Positions 26,994 to 35,103 of a stretch of 64,000 nt of DNA are shown here, in pieces. The position numbers and the translations under genes are program-made. The notes under the pieces are model-generated. The model was not told where the DNA came from. It ran no database searches and was given only the letters and a program-made list of their open reading frames with translations. Within the stretch, counting starts at the first letter, position 1; the number at the start of each line of letters is the position of its first letter. Source of the DNA: Imperialibacter sp965651695 (GTDB lineage: Bacteria > Bacteroidota > Bacteroidia > Cytophagales > Cyclobacteriaceae); contig CBFGTI010000009.1 in NCBI GenBank assembly GCA_965651695.1, positions 1 through 64,000 on the forward strand, given 5' to 3'.

Positions 26994-29168
26994 CTATGCT
27001 ACATTATGAATCTCTTTGCTGCTAAGGCCATATTTCACCAGCATCTGATGCAAATTGCCCGGGTTGAAAGGCTTCATCATTACGTCGGTCATGCCACACT
27101 CAAGCACTTTCAGTTCTACCTCACTTCGCGAAGAGGCTGTGAGGGCAATAATAGGTGTCTCACAGTTGGGCCGACCCGGCTCTCGAATCGCTTTTGATGC
27201 CATGTAGCCGTCAACAACCGGCATTTCAAGGTCCATTAATATTACATCAAACTTTTCCCGTTCAGCCAGCGCTATTGCTTCTTTTCCGTCGGCGGCCTGT
27301 TTAAACGTTACTCCCCACTTTTTCAAAAATCGGTCAAGCACCAGCTGGTTGATTTGATTATCGTCTACGGCAAGCACGTTTAGCTGCGAAAGCGACTCCA
27401 TTGGGTCTTGCTGCCGGATGGCTCTGCCCGGGCGTATATTTGCTTCCGCAAAAGGAAGGTCGAAAAAGAACGTAGCACCTTCATTTTTCTTTCCCTCCAC
27501 CCAAATGGTGCCTCCCTGCTGCTCCACTATCATTTTCGAAATGGTAAGGCCAAGGCCCGTGCCTCCGTATTTTCTCGAAATCGTGTTGTCAGCCTGGCTA
27601 TACTCGGCAAATATTTCCTGGTGTTTGTCAGGATCTATCCCAATGCCATTGTCGGCCACGGCAAAGCGTATCATAAGCGAATCGCCACGCTTCGGCAGCA
27701 TTTTGCAGCTTACCTTAATAAGCCCGTTCTCGGTAAACTTACTGGCATTGCCTATCAGGTTTGTAAGTACCTGTTTCAGTCGTTGCAAATCGCCCTTTAC
27801 AAGCGAAGGCAGGTTATGGTCAGTTTCGTATTTGATCAAATTGCCTTTTTCGCTGGCTTTGTATTTCAACGAGTTCACCAGTCTTTCAACCTCATCACTC
27901 AGCCGGAAGGGTATTTCCTCAAACTGTATCTTTTCGCCCGACATCTTGGTGAAATCCAGGGTGTCGTTAATCAATGTAAGCAGATTCTCGGCTGAATACT
28001 GCATGGTTTTGAGCAAGTCTTGCTGATCGGCCCGTGGCGATTCATCCATCAGTATTTTGCTCATCCCTATTACAGCGTTTAACGGGGTGCGTATTTCGTG
28101 CGACATTGTGGAAAGAAACCGCTCTTTGGCCAGCGATGCGTCTTCTGCTTTCTTTTTAGCTATTTGCAATTGCTCTTCCGCATGTTTTCTTTCAGTGATG
28201 TCGCGTAAAATGGCGTGGGTTTGAATATGCTCTCCTTTGGCATTAAAAATTTTTTGAACGTTCCCCTCGAGCCACACTGTTTTGCCATCTTTCGTTTGCA
28301 CCGAAATATCGTTGGTAAAATTGGAGCCATTCATGTTTTGGAACAAAATGCCGAGAAACGAAACGATTCTTTTGCCGATGATCTCATCGGGCGTGCGACC
28401 AAGAATTTTTTCGACAGAGGGCGATAGGTAGCTGATCCGTTCGTCTGCATCGCATAGCAAAATAATATCTTTTGAGTAGGTGGCCAGAAGCTTGTAAAAA
28501 CCTTCTTTTTCTGTAAGATTCTCCTTTATTTGCTGAATATCGGCTGGCGAAAATGATATTTCCGATTTGTTTTTGCCCCTCAGGTGGCTGGCCGCGAGGA
28601 TGTCGCTTAGCAGCAGCTGTATTTGACGGACTTTTATTACCACCGAACCCAATCCAGTGGCTATAGCGAATGTTCCGGCTACCGCCACCACCGCGAAAAC
28701 CAGCAGCGTGCCGGTGTGCTGTGTAATGGTGTACAGGTAAGCTATGCTTGTGTAAATAGCCTGCGAAAACGGAATAGCGAACCAAAATGCCAGGGAGAAT
28801 CGATGAGTAGCGCCGAACATGAGAAAGATCAGGCCTATTAGCAGAATGAACAGGATAACCTGCACCACAACAACGTTGGGAAACGCATAGCCCAACAGAA
28901 ACACAAAAAGATTTGCAAGACAAAGGGTAGTGTACCTTTTCCACAATTTGCCGTTGGTGTTTTCGTATAGTGCCATTACAAAGTGTGTAGTGGCAATGAG
29001 CATAAAGCTACTGGCCGGGTCGGGCTGCCCTTGCTGCCACAGCAGGCTCGCGATGAGCACATTGAGGCTGCCGAAAAAGTAATTGATTATGTTTGAGGTA
29101 ACCAACACCTTCGACTTGATGCTCATGGGTCCTTTTTTTTCGTATCCGCTAAAGAGTTCTGTTGTCAT
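26994..29168 (-). CDS. Hybrid sensor histidine kinase with membrane N terminus, PAS and receiver domain
   Basis: A 724-residue signalling protein. Residues about 20-180 hold six hydrophobic segments (a membrane sensor of no recognised type). A PAS domain covers about 225-335, with WLEGNVQ and RDITERKHAEE typical of PAS-PAC. HisKA follows, with phospho-acceptor H357 in STMSHEIRTPLNAV. The HATPase has N-box LTNLIGNASKF, G1 VADNGIGID and G2 GGTGLGL (to about 570). A C-terminal receiver domain (597-715) carries D646 in LMDLEMP and a Lys in MMKPF. No output domain or separate regulator is encoded nearby, so phosphate must pass to an Hpt or regulator elsewhere. A TACATTTG box lies 27 bases upstream. 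The signal is unknown. Confidence 0.92.
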   Translation of the reverse strand: MTTELFSGYEKKGPMSIKSKVLVTSNIINYFFGSLNVLIASLLWQQGQPDPASSFMLIATTHFVMALYENTNGKLWKRYTTLCLANLFVFLLGYAFPNVVVVQVILFILLIGLIFLMFGATHRFSLAFWFAIPFSQAIYTSIAYLYTITQHTGTLLVFAVVAVAGTFAIATGLGSVVIKVRQIQLLLSDILAASHLRGKNKSEISFSPADIQQIKENLTEKEGFYKLLATYSKDIILLCDADERISYLSPSVEKILGRTPDEIIGKRIVSFLGILFQNMNGSNFTNDISVQTKDGKTVWLEGNVQKIFNAKGEHIQTHAILRDITERKHAEEQLQIAKKKAEDASLAKERFLSTMSHEIRTPLNAVIGMSKILMDESPRADQQDLLKTMQYSAENLLTLINDTLDFTKMSGEKIQFEEIPFRLSDEVERLVNSLKYKASEKGNLIKYETDHNLPSLVKGDLQRLKQVLTNLIGNASKFTENGLIKVSCKMLPKRGDSLMIRFAVADNGIGIDPDKHQEIFAEYSQADNTISRKYGGTGLGLTISKMIVEQQGGTIWVEGKKNEGATFFFDLPFAEANIRPGRAIRQQDPMESLSQLNVLAVDDNQINQLVLDRFLKKWGVTFKQAADGKEAIALAEREKFDVILMDLEMPVVDGYMASKAIREPGRPNCETPIIALTASSRSEVELKVLECGMTDVMMKPFNPGNLHQMLVKYGLSSKEIHNVA

Positions 29169-29195
29169 GGAACAGAGAATTTAAAAATGGCTTTA

Positions 29196-29203
29196 CAAAT
29201 GTA
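29196..29203 (-). promoter_or_regulatory. -7 box upstream of the hybrid kinase gene
   Basis: On the minus strand this reads TACATTTG, an exact TAnnTTTG match, 27 bases before the ATG at 29168. Possible TTG elements lie 12 or 25 bases further upstream, neither at the usual 17-23 spacing. Confidence 0.45.
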
Positions 29204-29413
29204 ATTCCTCATAAGCAACCGCATTTTGCAAGCGCTGTTTTCTCCTTACAGGTATGTTTTTTTTGTTCTTTTCCAGTATTTTCCATTTGCGCAAATGTTT
29301 TCTCAGCCTAAGGCATTCATTTGGCTGTATTTACGCGGGAACAGATTGTGGTGAACGTTGATTGGCAGATGTGCGTTTTTTTGTAGTTTTCCATTATTTC
29401 CCCGAAAAGTTGT

Positions 29414-30118
29414 ATGAATTCGCTTAAAAGCTTTCTGTTGTGGTGTGTGCTGCTGGTACTTTGGAGTAGCTTTTTTTACGAACAAGAAGCTGGTGCAGTG
29501 CTCCAAAAGCACTTCGAAGCCATTGGTGAGCAAACGTTGAAGCAAATTCAGGGGGTGCACGCAACGGGCCGGCTGCAGCGCTCAGCCGGCAGCGACCTTT
29601 ATTTCAAGATGTACGTGAAAGGCAACGATCGGGTGCGTGTGGAATGGTCGGACGGGGCACGCCGATGGGTAGAAGTTTATAGTAACGGCAGCGGCTGGAG
29701 CAACAAAGCCGGGCAGGTTAGCCCGCTCCTGGGTCAGGATCTTTATAACCTCGGCTGGCTTGCGAAATTTATGTCGCCACTGCGCGGTATAGATCCGCAA
29801 CAGGTGCGATTGGGAGAGTCTACGGTAGACGGGGAGCAGTTCTATAATCTCCAAATTGATGGCGGCAACAGCAAAATTGAATATTTGGTGGATAAGACCA
29901 GTTTTCTTCTGGCATACCAAAGGCTATCAGTAGCGGGGGCATCGGATTTGGTGCCGCAGCAAGTCAGCTACGAGAAGTTCAAGGGTGTGGCCGATGCCAG
30001 GGTGGCCACTATTTTTCTGATAAAGACCAACGATGGCACCGGTGAGATTGTAAGAGAAATGATTTTTGACGACCTGGTATTTGGGTACCCTGTGCCCGAT
30101 TCGCTTTTTGAGCTATAA
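29414..30118 (+). CDS. Exported LolA-like protein of unknown function
   Basis: A 234-residue protein with an N-terminal hydrophobic segment (about 5-20) that looks like a signal peptide or anchor. The rest is beta-rich, with KMYVKGNDRVRVEWSDG and later TKTNDGTGEI-like stretches, reminiscent of the open-barrel fold of LolA and outer-membrane lipoprotein-sorting relatives: a helix (VLQKHFEAIG) followed by antiparallel strands ending in FDDLVFGYPVPDSLFEL. That fold assignment is inferred from pattern, not from a search. It has no lipobox. It is divergent from the hybrid kinase and stands alone. It could carry or sense a hydrophobic ligand in the periplasm. Confidence 0.75.
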   Translation: MNSLKSFLLWCVLLVLWSSFFYEQEAGAVLQKHFEAIGEQTLKQIQGVHATGRLQRSAGSDLYFKMYVKGNDRVRVEWSDGARRWVEVYSNGSGWSNKAGQVSPLLGQDLYNLGWLAKFMSPLRGIDPQQVRLGESTVDGEQFYNLQIDGGNSKIEYLVDKTSFLLAYQRLSVAGASDLVPQQVSYEKFKGVADARVATIFLIKTNDGTGEIVREMIFDDLVFGYPVPDSLFEL

Positions 30119-30125
30119 AAACAGC

Positions 30126-30150
30126 AAAAATGCCCCTGCGCCGGCAGGGG
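30126..30150 (-). terminator. Intrinsic terminator for the small membrane protein gene
   Basis: A 7-bp stem, CCCCTGC (30133-30139) with GCAGGGG (30144-30150), with loop GCCG. On the minus strand it is followed by a T-run (30130-30126). It lies about 48 bases past the stop of the leftward gene ending at 30198 and also sits just after the rightward gene ending at 30118, so it may serve both. Confidence 0.6.
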
Positions 30151-30197
30151 ACATCATGTGCGTGTCACCATCTCTTTGAAATGTGATTTGGTAATGC

Positions 30198-30524
30198 TCA
30201 GTTATCTTTTTTATCCAGCTTGTGCGATATTAGCAGCCCAGCGCCACCAAAGATAAAGATCATTGAAAAATAGGCCACTTCCTCTTCAAGGTTAAAATTG
30301 CTCTCCAGGATGTTTCCAAAAAGAATGCCCATGCCTACGCCAATAAAAAGCAAGCCGATTTTCAGCGCCAGGGTATTGGGGCTTCTGAATTTGAACACAT
30401 TAGGATCGGCTCCTTTCTCAATTGCGGCGAGTCTCTCCTCATTTAAAAATTTTCTCATGAAGATGATCGTGATCGCCACAGAGATAAACAGTGTTAAGGG
30501 GATTAATACTTCAGGTCCGTTCAT
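30198..30524 (-). CDS. Small membrane protein, DUF6249-like
   Basis: A 108-residue protein with three hydrophobic segments (about 5-25, 55-75 and 85-100) and a charged loop KFLNEERLAAIEKGADPN between the first two. This pattern (a helix, then an ExxxAIEKGxDP-type linker, then two more helices) is typical of the DUF6249 group in Bacteroidota, often coded beside ECF sigma genes, as here: the sigma factor gene is divergent, 113 bases away between the starts. The function is not known; a link to the sigma/anti-sigma pair is only inferred from position. Confidence 0.75.
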   Translation of the reverse strand: MNGPEVLIPLTLFISVAITIIFMRKFLNEERLAAIEKGADPNVFKFRSPNTLALKIGLLFIGVGMGILFGNILESNFNLEEEVAYFSMIFIFGGAGLLISHKLDKKDN

Positions 30525-30637
30525 ATTACTTCAAGTTTTGATTTGCCCTTTTGACGCCGCATCATTTTGATCGGTTACAAGAATAAATTCAAAAATTTCT
30601 GGTAACTTCTTGTCAACTTGCAGCGTCAAACCCAACA

Positions 30638-31207
30638 GTGATACATACTAACCATACGGAGGAGGAGCTTATTTCCCTTATCAGAAAGGGAGATTCACGC
30701 AGTTACCGTTATTTGGTTGAGAGCCATAAAAACCATGCGTATACGCTGTCTTTCCGAATAGTGGGCAACCACGAAGACGCCCAGGAGGTAACACAGGATG
30801 CATTTATTAAGGCATTTAACAATATTTCTTCGTTTAAGGGAGAGGCTAAATTTAGCACCTGGCTTTACCGCATCGTGTTTAACACAGCCATAAGCCGGAA
30901 GCGAAGGAAAAAGCTGCCGGAGATGGACATTGAAAAAGCCCATTTTGTTTTCGATGCAGACGGGTCGCATAACAACCTGCAGCGGCAGGAGCGGAAACGT
31001 TGGCTCGATCAGGCCCTGAGTAATTTGTCTGAAGACGATTCGTTTTTAATAACGCTGTACTATTTTCAGGAGCTTACATTAGAAGAGATAGAAAAGGTAA
31101 CGGGGTTTGCTCCCAGCCTGCTTAAAGTGAAGATTTTCAGGGCAAGGAAAAAGCTGGCAGAGTGGTTGCACAAAAATTTGAAAGAGGAAGTTACTTCACT
31201 TACATAA
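30638..31207 (+). CDS. ECF-type RNA polymerase sigma factor
   Basis: A 189-residue sigma-70 family factor with only regions 2 and 4. Region 2 shows YTLSFRIVGNHEDAQEVTQD and FSTWLYRIVFN; region 4 shows LITLYYFQELTLEEIEKVTG followed by the helix-turn-helix with KVKIFRARKKL. It should direct RNA polymerase to a small regulon in response to an envelope or other signal. The start is GTG at 30638; no better ATG exists in frame near it. It is cotranscribed with the next gene, one base between stop and start, which is the probable anti-sigma factor. No TAnnTTTG box was found upstream, so it may be autoregulated. Confidence 0.92.
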   Translation: MIHTNHTEEELISLIRKGDSRSYRYLVESHKNHAYTLSFRIVGNHEDAQEVTQDAFIKAFNNISSFKGEAKFSTWLYRIVFNTAISRKRRKKLPEMDIEKAHFVFDADGSHNNLQRQERKRWLDQALSNLSEDDSFLITLYYFQELTLEEIEKVTGFAPSLLKVKIFRARKKLAEWLHKNLKEEVTSLT

Positions 31208-31208
31208 C

Positions 31209-31724
31209 ATGAGTGATATGAAAAACATAGAAGAAAAGATCTTTGATTATATAGAAGATAACCTTTCGCCCGGGGAGAAGGCGCAGTTTGAGCAGTTGCT
31301 GGCGCAGGATGCCACGCTAAAGGCTGAGGTGGAGGCGATTGTGAAGGCAGATGCACTTATGCTGGAAAACAGGCTTGAGCTTAGGCTCGACGACCAGTTT
31401 GCCGATAACGTAATAGCAAAAATAGGGCAGGCCAAAAACCGGTTTAAAACCAGCAACAGGATACTGTGGCTGGCCCTGAGTATGTTCGGCCTCGTGGTGG
31501 TGGCTGTAGTTATTATGTTGCCGGCCATGCAAACAGGTGGCGGCGGTTACCTTGTGCCGGAAGAGTGGCTGCCCACCATGCCAGCATTTGATGGCAGCAA
31601 AGTGATAAAGATGATCGACAACCCCGCGTTAATACAGCTTGCGCTTATTATTAATGCCATAGCCCTTTTGCTGGTGCTGGACAGGGTGCTAAGCAATAAG
31701 CTGAAGGTAGATTTTAAGAATTAA
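31209..31724 (+). CDS. Putative anti-sigma factor, membrane protein
   Basis: A 171-residue protein whose ATG lies one base after the sigma factor stop. The N-terminal 65 residues are acidic and helical (EEKIFDYIEDNLSPGEKAQF), like the sigma-binding domain of anti-sigma factors, but the zinc-binding HxxxCxxC motif is absent. Two hydrophobic segments follow (about 80-100 and 143-160) with a short periplasmic loop containing GGGGYLVPEEW. By position it should hold the ECF sigma factor at the inner membrane. The role is inferred from context and topology; the sequence itself shows no diagnostic motif. Confidence 0.7.
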   Translation: MSDMKNIEEKIFDYIEDNLSPGEKAQFEQLLAQDATLKAEVEAIVKADALMLENRLELRLDDQFADNVIAKIGQAKNRFKTSNRILWLALSMFGLVVVAVVIMLPAMQTGGGGYLVPEEWLPTMPAFDGSKVIKMIDNPALIQLALIINAIALLLVLDRVLSNKLKVDFKN

Positions 31725-31769
31725 AGGAAGTAAACAAAAAGGCACAAGAGAAGGGAAAGGGAGGGGAAC

Positions 31770-31946
31770 TTAGCTCCCGCACCCCACACATTCAAAATCT
31801 GAATTCATGGGCCGTACACCCTCCAGCGACATCTTCAGGTTGTGGATTTTATCTCTGATGTCCATATCCTGAAACATGTCGCCGGTTAACTGGCTTTCAA
31901 GATCTTTGATCTGCGATTCGAGAGTCACTTTGTCTTGTTCGGTCAT
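31770..31946 (-). CDS. 58-residue protein with C-terminal CxxC motif
   Basis: A short gene not usually called by length cut-offs. It starts at ATG 31946 (MTEQDKVTLESQIKDLESQL) and ends in FECVGCGS before TAA at 31770. The first 45 residues are charged and helical, probably a coiled coil or hairpin; the end carries a CxxC pair followed by Gly-Ser, able to bind metal or undergo redox. It lies 13 bases downstream of the SNF2 helicase stop on the same strand, so it is probably the second gene of that operon. From memory, similar short proteins with a QDMDIRDKIHxLK-like centre and a CVGCGS end occur in other Cytophagales; I could not check this. Function unknown. Confidence 0.75.
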   Translation of the reverse strand: MTEQDKVTLESQIKDLESQLTGDMFQDMDIRDKIHNLKMSLEGVRPMNSDFECVGCGS

Positions 31947-31959
31947 TTTTTGAAGGGAT

Positions 31960-34902
31960 TTAGGTTAACAAGTTTTCTATATCTTCTTTCGAGAGATTCT
32001 TTACAAAACTCTCTTCGGTACTTATTAATTCCGAAGCGAGCTTCATTTTTGTCTGCTGCAATGCCAGAATCTTCTCTTCAACGGTGTTTTTGCTTATAAA
32101 CTTATAAGTAAACACTTTATTTTCCTGTCCGATCCGGTGTGCCCTATCTACAGCCTGCGCTTCTATCGCCGGATTCCACCAGGGATCGAGAAGGAAAACA
32201 TAGTCGGCTTTGGTGAGGTTTAATCCCAGCCCGCCGGCTTTCAGCGAGATCAGGAAGACCTTTACGTTTTCATCGGTTTGAAACCGCTCCACCTGTGCCT
32301 GCCTGTCTTTTGTGGAGCCGTCCAGGTAGCAATAGTCGATCCTATTCTGCTGCAGGTACTTTTCAAGTAGGGCGAGGTGCTTCACAAACTGGCTGAAAAC
32401 GAGTATTTTATGATTTTTTCCGACGGCGCTCGCCAGCATGTGCGTTACGTCTTCCATTTTGCCAGAATCGCCGTGGTAGTCGGGGTTCACCATTTTAGGG
32501 TGGTTAGCAATTTGGCGCAGCTTGGTCAGGCCCTGAAGCAGCATCATCTGAGACTTATTCATCCCCTCATCCTCTATTTGCTTCAGTATTTTGTTGCGGA
32601 AAAACGACTTCGCCGTTTCATACTCTTCTTCCTGCATGGCCGTCATGGTGCAGTAGGTCACATTCTCCACCTTTTCGGGCAGCTCGGTAGCCACCTGCCT
32701 TTTATGCCGCCTCAAGATAAATGGTTTGATAATCGCATAGAGCTTTTGCGTTTTGCGGTCATCGTTCTTCTTCTCAATGGGGTTTAAAAACTCATTTTTG
32801 AAAAATGTTTGGTTGCCGAGCAAGCCGGGGTTTATGAAGTTCATCTGCGACCAAAGGTCGAGCGTGGTGTTTTCGATGGGTGTGCCCGTCAGTATCAGCC
32901 GGTTTTTCGATTGCAGCTTTTTAACCGACTTGGCTATGTTTGAGGTCGGGTTTTTGATGGCCTGCGACTCATCGAGAATTATATAGTTGAAGTAGAACGT
33001 CTCCAGAATGTCGATGTCTAACCGCACTATGCCATAGCTGGTTAGCACGAGGTCGTAGCCGGCAAACCTGGTTACGTCTTTTTCGCGATTGGTGCCGGTG
33101 TAGGTGAGCACTTTCAGGTCGGGAGTGAACTTGCGGGCTTCCATTTCCCAGTTGTAAATGAGCGAGGTAGGCATTACCAGCAGCGTGGTTCCGGTATTAC
33201 CATTCCGGTTCTCCTTTTCCGACTGTAGCATCGCCAGCGTTTGCACAGTTTTGCCGAGGCCCATGTCGTCGGCCAGGCAGCCGCCAAAGTTGTATGAATT
33301 CAGAAACCGCAGCCAGTTGAAGCCGGCTTTCTGGTACGGCCGCAGCACGCCCTTGAAAGAAGTTGGCGTGGGAAAATCCTCTATTTCTTCAAATTCTTTC
33401 AGGCGTTCCAGCTTTTGGCTGAGCTTTACGCTGGCCAGGTTGTTGGCGCTAAGCTCCTTTACAAGAGCCAGGTGGTGTTTGCGTAGCGAAATAGCACTGC
33501 CCGTGGTTTTACCGTCTTCAGTAAAGTTGAACAACTCCGAATACTCCGTAAACCACGCCTCGGGAATAACCGCGAATTCGCCATTCGGGAGCTTGATTTC
33601 CCGTTGCTTCCTTACAATATGCTTCCTGATGACCTGAAACGGTATTTCGTAATCGCCAAACTTTACGGTGGCAAAAATGTCGAACCAATCGATGTTCTCC
33701 CGTACTTCGATCGAAATGTTGGAGGGGCCAACAAAATATCGCTTCTCGCCCTTTTGGCTTTGCTGGAGCACAATCCCCCACTTGGGCATTTTGTCGGTGT
33801 TGTCGGCTATCCAGCTAAAGGCTTCTCCTTTCGGCAAGGTTGCCTTTGCGTGCTTTAGCTCAAGCCCCGAGTCCTTCAAAAAACTTATTATTTCTCGCTC
33901 CCTGTTAAGATCGCGGTTCACACGGTGGAAAATGTAGTCGTTGCCGTTTTGCTCCACACTTACGCTCACCCCGGTAAGATGCTCAGCCCTGAATTTGTAG
34001 GGGCCGTACTGAAAGTTCAGTTCAAAAAGCATTTTTCCCTGGTCTTCTACCAAAGGGTTTGCGGGGACGTCGGCGCCGAACAGCGAAAGTTCCCTGGCAA
34101 CTGCCAGCTCCGAAAAGGTAATAATGGCTTTTGGCGTAAAGCTAGCGGTGTTTATCTCGAAGCCCTTTGCGTATACATCAAAGGAAGCTACCAGCTGCGC
34201 TACAAACTTGCGATAGTAGGTATCTTCGACGGATTTGGGAATTACAATAAATTTTTTGTTGAGAAAGGGCTTCAGCTTGTGGCCGTCCACTTCGTGTTTG
34301 AAGGTGAACAGATAGTTGTCGAGCACCATCCAGGCAGGCTTGATGCAGACGATGTAGGCGCCCTTGTTGTTAAATTCAAGCTTCTCCTCTCTTAGCTTAA
34401 TAGTAGGGAAGTAGTGGGTGTTCTCTTCGTTTCGCCGGAAATGAAACAGCACACTTGCCCTGTCTTTGCAAACTTCAAGCTTCTTCCAGGCGGGGTCGCC
34501 ATCACGGCCCATTTCAAAAACCTCCTTGTTTTCGAGCATAGGCAGTATTTTTTCCCGCCTTCGCTCAAGGTACTGCTCAATCTCCTGCTGAAGAAGCTTA
34601 TTTCCCTTGTCTGCGTCGTACACTTTGAGGAAGAACTCCGTCGGCTTTATTTTCTTTTTGTGAAAGTGATTCACCACGGCGTCCTGCTGCATGGAGTCCA
34701 TGGTTTTTATGAGCTCATAGTCGACTTCATCCAGGCCTTCTGCAAACTCTTTCGCGTTTTTAAAAGAAATATTTTGGGACGCAAGTGAATAGCGGCCTTT
34801 CTCGTCGAGCTGTACCACAAACGATTCGAACAGGTATCCGAGACACTCGTGTTGAAATAAAGAATATATTAATTTAAATGGCTTAGACGGCGAGACGTTC
34901 AT
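31960..34902 (-). CDS. SNF2/Rad54-type DNA helicase (DEAD/DEAH superfamily 2)
   Basis: A 980-residue protein. The N-terminal half (1-500) is a poorly marked alpha/beta region of unknown role; the C-terminal half is the SNF2 ATPase. Motif I is DDMGLGKTVQT (near 545), motif II is the DEAH variant DESQ (near 643), motif III is LTGTPIENTTLDLWSQ and motifs V-VI are SLKAGGLGLNLTKA and AHRIGQENKVF. It should be a DNA translocase that remodels protein-DNA complexes, possibly in repair or transcription recycling like bacterial HepA/RapA, though it lacks a clear RapA N terminus. It is followed 13 bases later by a 58-residue CxxC protein. The ATG at 34902 follows an AT-rich region with a near-match TTAGTTTG. 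Confidence 0.92.
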   Translation of the reverse strand: MNVSPSKPFKLIYSLFQHECLGYLFESFVVQLDEKGRYSLASQNISFKNAKEFAEGLDEVDYELIKTMDSMQQDAVVNHFHKKKIKPTEFFLKVYDADKGNKLLQQEIEQYLERRREKILPMLENKEVFEMGRDGDPAWKKLEVCKDRASVLFHFRRNEENTHYFPTIKLREEKLEFNNKGAYIVCIKPAWMVLDNYLFTFKHEVDGHKLKPFLNKKFIVIPKSVEDTYYRKFVAQLVASFDVYAKGFEINTASFTPKAIITFSELAVARELSLFGADVPANPLVEDQGKMLFELNFQYGPYKFRAEHLTGVSVSVEQNGNDYIFHRVNRDLNREREIISFLKDSGLELKHAKATLPKGEAFSWIADNTDKMPKWGIVLQQSQKGEKRYFVGPSNISIEVRENIDWFDIFATVKFGDYEIPFQVIRKHIVRKQREIKLPNGEFAVIPEAWFTEYSELFNFTEDGKTTGSAISLRKHHLALVKELSANNLASVKLSQKLERLKEFEEIEDFPTPTSFKGVLRPYQKAGFNWLRFLNSYNFGGCLADDMGLGKTVQTLAMLQSEKENRNGNTGTTLLVMPTSLIYNWEMEARKFTPDLKVLTYTGTNREKDVTRFAGYDLVLTSYGIVRLDIDILETFYFNYIILDESQAIKNPTSNIAKSVKKLQSKNRLILTGTPIENTTLDLWSQMNFINPGLLGNQTFFKNEFLNPIEKKNDDRKTQKLYAIIKPFILRRHKRQVATELPEKVENVTYCTMTAMQEEEYETAKSFFRNKILKQIEDEGMNKSQMMLLQGLTKLRQIANHPKMVNPDYHGDSGKMEDVTHMLASAVGKNHKILVFSQFVKHLALLEKYLQQNRIDYCYLDGSTKDRQAQVERFQTDENVKVFLISLKAGGLGLNLTKADYVFLLDPWWNPAIEAQAVDRAHRIGQENKVFTYKFISKNTVEEKILALQQTKMKLASELISTEESFVKNLSKEDIENLLT

Positions 34903-35023
34903 TGCACTGGTTCCGAAAATATCTAATTCGCAAACTAACCAATATCTGGTATATAAGCATTAAATTTTAATTAATTATTGCTGTCATAATGGGGTTCAAT
35001 AGCCCGTAAGCAGGTGATTACCA

Positions 35024-35092
35024 GTAGTTTTTGTGGTAGGCACATCCTGCCCATACCCGCGGACACCCATTTGATGACCGGCAAAAAACTAC
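35024..35092. repeat. Inverted repeat downstream of the LolC/E-type permease
   Basis: GTAGTTTTTG (35024-35033) and CAAAAAACTAC (35082-35092) are complementary apart from one extra A, and flank a 48-base GC-rich core. It starts 11 bases past the permease stop, on the minus strand. There is no clear T-run behind it, so it could be an RNA-stabilising 3' hairpin or a weak terminator. The remaining spacer up to 34903 is AT-rich and holds the SNF2 gene's promoter region. Confidence 0.45.
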
Positions 35093-35103
35093 GGCTGCTT
35101 ATT

